Source of the DNA: Burkholderia plantarii
GTDB taxonomy: Bacteria; Pseudomonadota; Gammaproteobacteria; Burkholderiales; Burkholderiaceae
DNA length: 64,000 nucleotides
Assembly (NCBI RefSeq): GCF_001411805.1
Contig: NZ_CP007213.1
Location: forward strand, 62,001 to 126,000
Direction: 5' to 3'
The notes beneath the pieces are model-generated. The model was not told the origin of the DNA. It was given only the letters and a program-made list of their open reading frames with translations, and did no database searches. Below are positions 45,682-53,168 of the stretch, piece after piece; position 1 is the stretch's first letter, and each line of letters starts with the position of its first letter. The translations under genes and the position numbers were made by a program.

Positions 45682-47050
45682 GGTCTTCGATCTCGATGAG
45701 GCTCTGGTTGTAGTTGCCGTGGTTGACGAAATTGATGAACGAGCCGCTGCCCGACAAGAAGCGATAGGTGTGGCGGTAGCCGGCCGGCACGAACACCGAC
45801 GCCGGGCTTTGCAGCACCTGGGTGCGGTCGCCGACCGTGACCTCGGCCTGCAGGCCGCGGTAGCCCTCGCCGTCGCCGAGGAACATGAACACCGAGTCGC
45901 AGCGGTGGATGTGGCTGTCGACGTGACCGGGCTCGGTCGGCACGATTTCATCCACCTTGCGGGCGATGAAGTAGAACGGCGACGACGGCACCAGCCGGTG
46001 GTCGAGCATCACGTAGCGTCGGCCCTGCCCGTGGCGGTGGTACTTCAGCTCGGTGGCCGATTTCTCGAACGGCGTGGTGAACACGTTCTGCTCGGCGAGC
46101 GGCGGATCCTTCTCGAGCGTCACGTGGCCATCCATCAGCGCCGGGTCGATCACGCTGTAGGCGGCGGGATCCTCGCGCATCGCGATCTGGTGCAGCTTCG
46201 ACACATGCACGAACGCGTTCTCGCCGACGAGCGGCTGCATCGGCGAGCGCCCGACCCGGCTGTAGATCTCCACCAGCTCGGAGAGCTTGCGCGCGTCGGC
46301 AAGGTTGAAGCGCTTCGGGTCGTGACGCGTGTGCAGCAGCGTGGCCAGCTGAAACGTGTCGGTGATGCCGGCGCGTTCGCCGATGCCGTTGCAGCTGGTG
46401 GACAGCCAGTTCACGCCGGCGCGCAGCGCCTCGAGCGAGCAGGCGAGCGCGAGTCCCTGGTCGTTGTGGACGTGGTGCTCGAACACCACGTCGCGAAACT
46501 CGTGGCGCAGCAGCGACATCACGTCGTAAGTTTCGAGCGGCAGCAGCTGCCCGACGCTGTCGGCGAAGCAGATGCGGTCCGCGCCGCTCTTCCTGGCCGT
46601 GCGCACGAGCCAGACGATGTCGCTGACCGAGGTGCGGCCCGCGTCCTCGATGGTGGCGCGCACCGAGAGCCCCTTGCGCTTCGCGTGCAGGATGGCTTCC
46701 TCGAACATGCTGACCACCTGCTCCTTGGTCATGTCCTTGAACTTGGTGCGCAGCGAGATCTCGTTGATCGAGGCGAACAGCCCGATCCATGGCGCGCCCG
46801 ATGCCGCCACGGCGTCCACGTCACTGATGCGGCAGCGCGCGTGCGCGAGCACCGGCACCGACGAGACCGCGACCACGGCCTTCACGCGCGCCATCTCCCG
46901 ATCGGAGATCATGGGGTGGCCGCATTCGAGCATGTCGATGCCGAACGCGGAAATCCGCCTGGCCAGCAGCACGCTCTGTTCGATGTCGAACGCGCACTGC
47001 TTGGCCTGCATGCCTTCGCGCAACGTGCAATCAATGATTCTGGGTTCCAT
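45668..47050 (-). CDS. HMG-CoA-lyase-like (DRE-TIM) enzyme fused to a cupin domain
   Basis: The protein is 460 residues with two domains. Residues 1 to about 290 form a DRE-TIM metallolyase barrel. It has RIIDCTLREGMQA (the D-x-T-L-R-E-G-x-Q motif of isopropylmalate and homocitrate synthases), IGLFASINEISLRTKF, and the metal-binding HVHNDQGLALACSLEALRAG. Residues about 345-460 form a cupin: PGHVDSHIHRCDSVFMFLGDGEGYRG and ASVFVPAGYRHTYRFLSG, each with His residues able to bind a metal. The first domain suggests condensation of an acyl-CoA with a 2-oxo acid, or retro-aldol cleavage. The cupin could isomerise, oxidise or decarboxylate the product. The gene lies nine bases after the carrier gene. 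Confidence 0.88.
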   Translation of the reverse strand: MEPRIIDCTLREGMQAKQCAFDIEQSVLLARRISAFGIDMLECGHPMISDREMARVKAVVAVSSVPVLAHARCRISDVDAVAASGAPWIGLFASINEISLRTKFKDMTKEQVVSMFEEAILHAKRKGLSVRATIEDAGRTSVSDIVWLVRTARKSGADRICFADSVGQLLPLETYDVMSLLRHEFRDVVFEHHVHNDQGLALACSLEALRAGVNWLSTSCNGIGERAGITDTFQLATLLHTRHDPKRFNLADARKLSELVEIYSRVGRSPMQPLVGENAFVHVSKLHQIAMREDPAAYSVIDPALMDGHVTLEKDPPLAEQNVFTTPFEKSATELKYHRHGQGRRYVMLDHRLVPSSPFYFIARKVDEIVPTEPGHVDSHIHRCDSVFMFLGDGEGYRGLQAEVTVGDRTQVLQSPASVFVPAGYRHTYRFLSGSGSFINFVNHGNYNQSLIEIEDHETI

Positions 47051-47059
47051 GACGATGCC

Positions 47060-47287
47060 TCACGATTGCGCAACGGGGCGGGTCGCGTTGAGCGTCGCCA
47101 GCGTGGGGCGCTCGATGAAATCCATGATCTTCGGCGCGGTGCCGAACTCGCGTGCGAAGCGCGCGAGGAACGTCACCATCTTCAGCGAGTGACTCTTCAA
47201 CGCGATCAGGTGGCGTTCAATGTCCTCGGGGGCGATCGAATCGACTGCCAGCAGTTCCTGCAGATGCTTGATGATCCATTGCTCCAT
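47060..47287 (-). CDS. Stand-alone acyl/peptidyl carrier protein
   Basis: The protein is 75 residues with TAGGAGAGGA before its ATG. It has a four-helix carrier pattern: WIIKHLQELLAVDSIAPEDI, then IALKSHSLKMVTFLARFAREFG, where the Ser of S-H-S-L is the likely phosphopantetheine site, then IMDFIERPTLATLNA. The usual GxDS before helix 2 reads K-S-H-S, with His in place of the conserved Asp. It lies between the PhyH dioxygenase and the HMGL-cupin gene and is a plausible partner for the ligase at 43380. Confidence 0.82.
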   Translation of the reverse strand: MEQWIIKHLQELLAVDSIAPEDIERHLIALKSHSLKMVTFLARFAREFGTAPKIMDFIERPTLATLNATRPVAQS

Positions 47288-47307
47288 CGTTCCTCTCCTA
47301 GAAAACC

Positions 47308-47949
47308 TCAGAAAAACCCGGCGTATTCGTCTTCCTCGACGAACACGAGCGGCATGCCGATGCGCAGGCGGCCGTTGTCGTTGGTGTGGCTGCCGTGCGC
47401 CGTGGCGGCGTCCCACTGCAGGACGTCGCCGGCCTCCAGCTCCGCATCGACGACACGCGACATGTCCACGCGCGTCTCCTCCTCGTTGATGCACTTGAAC
47501 ATCGGATAGCGCAGGTCGAGCGAGTGGTGGTACACGATCGAGTTGTCGGGATAGAAGAACATCCCGCCGTTGGCACGCTTGGACTCGGTCAGCGCGACCC
47601 AGAAGGTGGTGGCGGTTTCGTACTTGCGCTCCCACAGGGCGATGTCCTGGTGCAGCGGGATGAAGGACTCGTCGCGGCCGCGCTTGATGAAGGCCGCGTG
47701 CTTGATCAGCTTCGGGCGCTTGAGCGTTTGCCGGCTCAGCGCGCCGAGCCCGCCGTCGTCGAGCCAGGCCTGCCAGAACGGCTCGTCCGCCCAGTAGAGC
47801 TTGCGGATCTTCTTGGCGAGGCGCCGCTCGTCGTCGGCGATGTCGAATTCCGGCTCGAGCGCCGCGGCCGGCTGCTCCGAGCGGCGCATCACCCAGTCCA
47901 GCGCCGCGGCGGTGTGTTGCGGCGACAGCAATTTCCTGACGATCTTCAT
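47308..47949 (-). CDS. Phytanoyl-CoA dioxygenase (PhyH)-family Fe(II)/2-oxoglutarate enzyme
   Basis: The protein is 213 residues. Iron ligands are seen in FIPLHQDIALWERKYETATTFWVAL (His-x-Asp) and DVLQWDAATAHGSHTND (distal His), with NGRLRIGMPLVF supplying the 2-oxoglutarate Arg. This layout resembles PhyH enzymes in NRPS clusters that hydroxylate or halogenate carrier-bound substrates; the Asp in HQD favours hydroxylation. Its start overlaps the stop of the thioesterase gene by four bases. It is the second 2-oxoglutarate oxygenase in the operon. Confidence 0.88.
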   Translation of the reverse strand: MKIVRKLLSPQHTAAALDWVMRRSEQPAAALEPEFDIADDERRLAKKIRKLYWADEPFWQAWLDDGGLGALSRQTLKRPKLIKHAAFIKRGRDESFIPLHQDIALWERKYETATTFWVALTESKRANGGMFFYPDNSIVYHHSLDLRYPMFKCINEEETRVDMSRVVDAELEAGDVLQWDAATAHGSHTNDNGRLRIGMPLVFVEEDEYAGFF

Positions 47950-48629
47950 GCTTCCTCCTTTGCCTCGAGTATCGAAAGAACCGTGTCCAGCGCCGCCGCT
48001 TCGGTGAGCATGTCCTGGTGGGCGACGTCAACCCGATGCCGGCGAAGGTTGGGCAGGCTGGTGCTCCAGCGCTCCGCCGTCTTGTAGCCTTCGTCGCCCG
48101 AGCGACCGGTGACGAGCGTGGCCTCCACCGTGGTGACGCCCGGCCGGAAGTCCGGAAACAGGCCGAGGTTGGCCTCGACGCAGTCGCGATCGATCTCGTC
48201 GAGCGCGGCCAGCGCGTCGATCTTCTCGACCAGTTGGCGGTACGCCTCGGTGCCGACCAGCTTCGCGAGCGTGGTCGCGCCGCTTCGGGCAACGGCCGTC
48301 TCGCCATGGGCGAGCCGCGAGTCGATCAGCAGCAGCTTCGGCGCGACCGCCTCGGCGTCCTCGCCCGCCGCGCTCGCGCGGCGCTCGAGCAGGCTCGCGA
48401 GCTCGCAGGCCACCAGCCCGCCGAACGAGTAGCCGGCCAGCCACTGCGGGCGCTCGCCGTGCCAGTCGTCGGCGATCGCGCGCGCAAGCTGGCCGATGTC
48501 GCGATATGGCCAGTAGCGGTGGTAGCTCACGTGGCGCAGCCTCGCGCTGCGCGCGAGCCGCGCGGCCAGCGCCGAGAAGCAGAGCGGGTGGCCGATGAAG
48601 TCAGGCAGTAGCCAGATCGTCGCGGACAT
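47946..48629 (-). CDS. Thioesterase (NRPS/PKS-associated, stand-alone)
   Basis: The protein is 227 residues. The nucleophile motif is WLAGYSFGGLVACELASLL, the Asp lies in KLLLIDSRLAHG or later, and the His in VDVAHQDMLTEAAALDTV. The late 'VAHQDML' phrase resembles integrated thioesterase domains that release products rather than editing enzymes. Its 29-base overlap with the end of the A-T-C NRPS means it is tightly coupled and could act as that protein's missing release domain. Confidence 0.88.
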   Translation of the reverse strand: MSATIWLLPDFIGHPLCFSALAARLARSARLRHVSYHRYWPYRDIGQLARAIADDWHGERPQWLAGYSFGGLVACELASLLERRASAAGEDAEAVAPKLLLIDSRLAHGETAVARSGATTLAKLVGTEAYRQLVEKIDALAALDEIDRDCVEANLGLFPDFRPGVTTVEATLVTGRSGDEGYKTAERWSTSLPNLRRHRVDVAHQDMLTEAAALDTVLSILEAKEEA

Positions 48630-51600
48630 GGGCGCGTTCCTCGTTCAGTAGTCGGTCACAGGCCTCGACGAGGCCGTCCAGCAGCGCGACGAGAACCGGT
48701 TGCGCGAGGCGTCCGGCCAGTGTCAGCCGCATCAGCCTGCCGGCGCGCAGGAACGCCGTGAGCGTGAGCGGCCGGCGCACCTTCAACGCGTTGCACGATT
48801 GCGCCCAGTCGTGGGGATGGTCGGCCCGTTCCTCCACCACGTTGATCAGCACCGACTCCCTGCCGGCCAGGCCGCCGCAGGCCTCGGCCAGATCCTCGTA
48901 GGGCAGGCAGGCCGAGGCCATCGCCTGTAGCGCCTCGTATCCGGCCGTGGCGATGGCCGCCTCGGTATCGCCCACGCGCGACTCCAGCGGCAACGGCAGC
49001 AGGTTGATGTAGCAGCCCGCGCCGTCCTGGCTGATGCCGCCCTCGCGCAGCGAGCAGGTGGTGGCGAACAGGTGCGGCCGCCAGTCCAGCACCGTTGCGC
49101 AGGTTTGCTGCAGCAGTACCGCGAACATCGGCAGCAGGCCCTGCTTGCGCGAGATCGCCAGTTGCAGCAGCGCGGCAGTGCGGGTGGCGCTGCAATCGCG
49201 CTCGGCCAGCGCGGTAGCCGAGCGCAGCCCCGGCGGCGCGTCGGTGCCGAGCGCGGCGATTCGCGTCCGCTGCGCGCGCCAGTAGCGACGTGCCGGCTCG
49301 GCCTCGCGTTCCAGGCGGCGCGCGATCCGCCAGTTCTGCTGCACGAAGCTGAAGTCGGCCGGCGCGGCGTCCGTCTGCGCCTCGGCGTCGTCCTCCAGCA
49401 CGGCGCGCAGCTCGCAGAGCAGGCGGCTCACGAACGGGCCGTCCGCGGCGATGTGATGGAGCCACGCGCCGAACACCGGACGCCCCGCCACGTGTGCCCG
49501 CACGAGCCGCAGGTAGCCGGGCTCCAGCACCGAATGCGGATGGTGCAGGTAGCGCTGCCGGAACGCGTCCTCGTCGGCGTAGACGTGCGGATCGTCGTGT
49601 ACGGCCGGCGGCGGCGTGTCCGGCTCCAGCACGAACACGAAGCGCTCGCCTTCCAGGCCGACGCGCGCGCTCAGCAGCGGGTGCCGGCGGTGGAGCCGGT
49701 CCGAGGCACGTTGCAGTTGCGTCACGGTCCATGGCCGGGCCGGATGCAGCTGGTGGAACATCGAGTTGCCGTCGAGGTTGCCGTTGAACAGCTCGTCGAG
49801 CACCATCGAGCGCTGGCACGGGTTCAGCTCGCATTCGAGCGCACGGCCCGACAGCTGGCCGACGATCGCGCGCTGTCGCGCGGCGAGCCACGCGCGGGCC
49901 GCCTCGTCGAGTTCCGCCGTCTCGCCCGCCACGAACAGCTCGCCGCGATGGGCGAACAGGTGCAGGTGGGCGGGGTCGGGAAAGCGTTGCGCCAGCGCGG
50001 CGGCGAGGTCGGCTTCGGCCGCGATCTCGCCGCCCGGGTCCGCTGCCGCGTTGTCGCACGGCGCGATCCGAACCAGGCCGGAGTCGACCTCGCCGGGCAG
50101 CATCCGGCCCGCGCCGCGCGAGTCCAGCCAGCGACAGAAATCCTCGAAGCGGCTGGCCGCGTAGAACTCGTCGATCGGCAGCGACACGCGCAGATGTCGC
50201 GCGGCCTCGGCCAGCAGGCGCAGCGCGAGCAGCGAGTTGCCGCCGGCCGCGAAGAAGTCGCTGCGCCGCGATGACGGCAGGTGGCCCACATGGCGCCGCC
50301 AGAGCGCCGCGCAGCCGCGCTCCGCGGCCGTCAGCCCGGCCAGGCTCAGCTCGTCGCTGCCGCGCCAGCGCTCGATCAGCGCCGCGCGATCGAGCTTGCC
50401 GTTAGCCGTCAGCGGCAGCGCGTCGATGACGAACAGCGCGTGCGGGCGCTCGTGCGGCGGCAACTGGTTGAGCCATCCGGATTCGAGCGCCGCGAGCGTG
50501 CCGTCGCCGTCCCGGTCGTCCACTGGCACGATCGCGGCCAGCAGCAGCTTGCCGCCGTGGCGCTCGACGTCCACCAGCACGCAGTCGCGCACGCCCGGGC
50601 AGGTGCGCAGAAAGTTCTCCAGCTCGGCCAGATCGATCCGGAAGCCGTTGATTTTGACCTCCTTGTCCATCCGGCCGTGATATTCGAGCAGCCCATCGGC
50701 GTTCAGCCGCACCCGGTCGCCGCTGCGATAGACGCGGCGTGCGACGCCGTCCAGCGTGAGCGTCGGAAACTTGCGGGCGTTCAGCTCGGGATTGCCGAGA
50801 TAGCCGTGCGCGAGCCCCGCGCCGAAGGTCACCAGCTCGCCGATCTGCCCCGGCGGCAGCGGCGCGAGTTGCGCGTCACAGATCACCACGCCGGTGCCGT
50901 TGATCGGCGTGCCGATCGGCAGCGCGGGTTGCAGCAGGTCCGCCTCCGTCACCCGGTGACAGGCCGTGAAGGTGGTGTTTTCGGTCGGCCCGTAACCGTT
51001 GATGAAGCGCACGCCGCGGTTCGCCTGCATGGCGCGCCGCACGTGTGCGACCGACAGCGCCTCGCCGCCCACCATCACGCATCGCAACCCGTTCAGGCAG
51101 GTGGCGTCGAGATCGACGATCGCGTTGAAGAGCGCCGAGGTCAGCCACAGCGTGTTCACGCCCTGTTGCTCGACCAGCACGCGCAGGCCCGCGGGGCTCA
51201 GCAGTCGCTCGGTATGGAAGACGCAGGTGCCGCCATTCAGCTGGGGCCCCCAGATCTCCAGCGTGGAGGCGTCGAATGATAGCGGCGCATTCACCAACAT
51301 CGCCGTGCTGGCGCCGAGTCCCAGCACCGGCTGGTCGACGCAGAGCCGCGTGATGCCGCCGTCGCGGCACGCGATGGCCTTGGGCTGACCGGTACTGCCA
51401 GACGAGTAATTGACGTAGGCGAGGGCGCTGGCGGTCCGCTCGAGCGAAGGCACGGGCGTGGAAGCATGCACCGCGCCGGCTGCTGCCATCGCGTCGCCGG
51501 TCGCGATGCACGCCATGCCGAGCGCGGCGAACATCTCGTGCGCATTGGCCGGCGCCACCACCAGCCGCACCGCCAGCGTATCGGCCATCAGGCCCAGGCG

Positions 51601-51921
51601 CCGCGCGGGCAGCGTCGCATCCAGATAGACATAGAACGCGCCGGCCTTGAGGATGCCGAGCAGTACCACCGCCGTGTGCAGGCCGTAGCTGCCGCTCACG
51701 CCCACGCAGTGTCCCGGCGCCACGCCCTGCGCCAGCAGGGTGGCGGCCAGCGCGTCGCTGAGACGATCCAGCTCTCCATAGGTCACGGCCTCGGCGCCGG
51801 CGCGCAGCGCCGGGCTCGCGACATGGCTCGCCGCGATGCGTCGGAACCGACTCACCACGTCGGGGTAGGCGCGATCCACGCCGTCCGTCATCAGCAGTCC
51901 GGTGTGCAATGTTGTGTCCAT
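48601..51921 (-). CDS. Non-ribosomal peptide synthetase, A-T-C order
   Basis: The protein is 1106 residues. The A domain (about 1-510) has YVNYSSGSTGQPKAIA, INGYGPTENTTF, VYRSGDRVRL, GRMDKEVKINGFRIDLAELE and LTANGKLDRAAL. Its specificity residues read by eye D-A-L-W-M-G-G-T-F-K, close to valine-type codes. The T domain has DFFAAGGNSLLALRLL (Ser near 565). The C-terminal condensation-like domain (about 700-1100) has FGAWLHHIAADGPFVSRLL with the full HHxxxDG. There is no N-terminal C domain and no thioesterase domain, so it starts a chain with its own amino acid. The C domain joins it to an acceptor supplied in trans. Confidence 0.92.
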   Translation of the reverse strand: MDTTLHTGLLMTDGVDRAYPDVVSRFRRIAASHVASPALRAGAEAVTYGELDRLSDALAATLLAQGVAPGHCVGVSGSYGLHTAVVLLGILKAGAFYVYLDATLPARRLGLMADTLAVRLVVAPANAHEMFAALGMACIATGDAMAAAGAVHASTPVPSLERTASALAYVNYSSGSTGQPKAIACRDGGITRLCVDQPVLGLGASTAMLVNAPLSFDASTLEIWGPQLNGGTCVFHTERLLSPAGLRVLVEQQGVNTLWLTSALFNAIVDLDATCLNGLRCVMVGGEALSVAHVRRAMQANRGVRFINGYGPTENTTFTACHRVTEADLLQPALPIGTPINGTGVVICDAQLAPLPPGQIGELVTFGAGLAHGYLGNPELNARKFPTLTLDGVARRVYRSGDRVRLNADGLLEYHGRMDKEVKINGFRIDLAELENFLRTCPGVRDCVLVDVERHGGKLLLAAIVPVDDRDGDGTLAALESGWLNQLPPHERPHALFVIDALPLTANGKLDRAALIERWRGSDELSLAGLTAAERGCAALWRRHVGHLPSSRRSDFFAAGGNSLLALRLLAEAARHLRVSLPIDEFYAASRFEDFCRWLDSRGAGRMLPGEVDSGLVRIAPCDNAAADPGGEIAAEADLAAALAQRFPDPAHLHLFAHRGELFVAGETAELDEAARAWLAARQRAIVGQLSGRALECELNPCQRSMVLDELFNGNLDGNSMFHQLHPARPWTVTQLQRASDRLHRRHPLLSARVGLEGERFVFVLEPDTPPPAVHDDPHVYADEDAFRQRYLHHPHSVLEPGYLRLVRAHVAGRPVFGAWLHHIAADGPFVSRLLCELRAVLEDDAEAQTDAAPADFSFVQQNWRIARRLEREAEPARRYWRAQRTRIAALGTDAPPGLRSATALAERDCSATRTAALLQLAISRKQGLLPMFAVLLQQTCATVLDWRPHLFATTCSLREGGISQDGAGCYINLLPLPLESRVGDTEAAIATAGYEALQAMASACLPYEDLAEACGGLAGRESVLINVVEERADHPHDWAQSCNALKVRRPLTLTAFLRAGRLMRLTLAGRLAQPVLVALLDGLVEACDRLLNEERAHVRDDLATA

Positions 51922-52200
51922 GTCGACCTATTTATTAGGAAGACGAATCGATGGGCCGAATGGCCCGCGTCGATTCGGATTCGGTGACGCGTGATTGGAT
52001 GCGAGCGATCCCGATGCTGACCGCCCGGCTGCCGGTCGGGGCCGGTCGCCGCTGCCGGCAATCCCGCGCGGCCCGGCGAATTCAGGCGGCGATTGCCGCG
52101 ACGCTTCGCGAAAATGAGACGCAGATCCACCTCTCGGCGAGCAAGATAATTCAATCAAAAAGCCGCGATTTATTGCAATGGTGATTCAATTTTGCTGGTT

Positions 52201-52231
52201 AATAACAAAATCAGAAATCTATTTTGTTATT
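52201..52231. promoter_or_regulatory. Perfect 11-base inverted repeat in AT-rich gap
   Basis: AATAACAAAAT (52201-52211) and ATTTTGTTATT (52221-52231) are exact complements around a nine-base loop that itself has AGA/TCT pairing. It lies 280 bases upstream of the NRPS start. It could be an operator, a terminator for something upstream, or an RNA hairpin in a long leader. Confidence 0.6.
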
Positions 52232-52382
52232 GAGAATAATATCGTCTATAAAAATTCTCGCGCACCCAATCCTTTCTCGTCAACCTATTTCTGGATGATT
52301 CCTGGAAATGAACAAAGCTGACTGATTTCTTACGTAATTTGCCTCAAATCATGAATTAACTATTTGGTTATTTGTGGTGATC

Positions 52383-52402
52383 TGTCATTGAAAACAATGA
52401 CA
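52383..52402. promoter_or_regulatory. Perfect palindromic operator-like site TGTCATTG-AAAA-CAATGACA
   Basis: Two exact eight-base arms flank AAAA, giving a 20-base site of the size bound by LuxR- or TetR-type dimers. It lacks the CTG/CAG ends of a standard lux box. It lies about 460 bases upstream of the NRPS start. Confidence 0.6.
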
Positions 52403-53168
52403 TAAGCTCAAGAATTCGATGACATTTCATGGCGTATCGGCATTGAGGGAATTGGGTGGGCGGCTCGCTTCGAATATTACATTTTCAATTCTTCTAGCAT
52501 TACATTTGCAAGATTTGCTACGTGGGAGTACGCGATCCGGTTCGCGCGACTACGTAGAATTTTTGACTTGGTGAGATTGTCGGTGAGTAATATTTATACT
52601 TTGCCGATTGCTATCGGATTCATTGAAATTTGCTGAGAATTTGAATTGAGATGCGCGAGAAGATAATTCAAAAAGAATGGCACGCCCGCGCCGGGTGGCG
52701 GGTGAGTGATCTGCCCGATAATCGGGTGCCCGGATCGGGGAATGCCGGGACCACCGGCCGGCATCGGCAGCCTGGTCGGCGCGGCGCTTCGGATCGTCGG
52801 CCGCGATGGCGGACGAGCTCGCGAGCGTGGTCGGGAACGAACCGAATGCGTGGCGGCTCCGGCGCGCCGCGCCGGCTCGACCCGACCCGACCGGTACCGG
52901 CGCTTCGACGTCTCGCGTCTCGCGAGCGAATCCGGCGCGTGCAGCGTCTTCCTTATTGATTCGCAGTGTTAAGCATGTGCGGGGCCATCGATCTATATGG
53001 CCGCACGCGCTGCGTTACGGTCATCGCGCTGCGTCGGCTTCGATCCATGCTCGCCGGCAGCCTTCACCGGATGTTCGCGACAGGACCACTCGCGGCAGAC
53101 CGCGACCCCGCCTCGCGAATGGCGATGGCAAGGCGGGCCGGGCATGGCCCCGCCCGCCGGTTGATGGC

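Larger units (their letters stand above)
51922..53168. other. AT-rich intergenic island between the two blocks
   Basis: About 1.25 kb hold no credible gene. From about 52130 to 52690 the sequence is strikingly AT-rich compared with its flanks and contains the inverted repeats at 52201-52231 and 52383-52402. From about 52700 GC content returns to normal. The region must contain the promoter of the NRPS operon (minus strand) and the end of the nadE transcript. A small plus-strand frame at 51951-52184 and others near 52651-52972 look fortuitous. Confidence 0.7.

Noticed and set aside
43380..47050. Firm beta-lactone pathway call from HMGL plus AMP ligase
   Set aside because: The pair fits the pattern, but the cupin fusion, free carrier and amidotransferase differ from known beta-lactone clusters, so only a hint is kept.
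51951..52184. Small plus-strand ORF at the edge of the AT-rich gap
   Set aside because: It has no ribosome site, overlaps an equally long minus-strand frame and resembles no family.
52382..52403. Lux box (AHL regulator site) before the NRPS operon
   Set aside because: The palindrome has the right size, but the CTG/CAG ends needed for a lux box are missing and no luxR/luxI gene is in the window.
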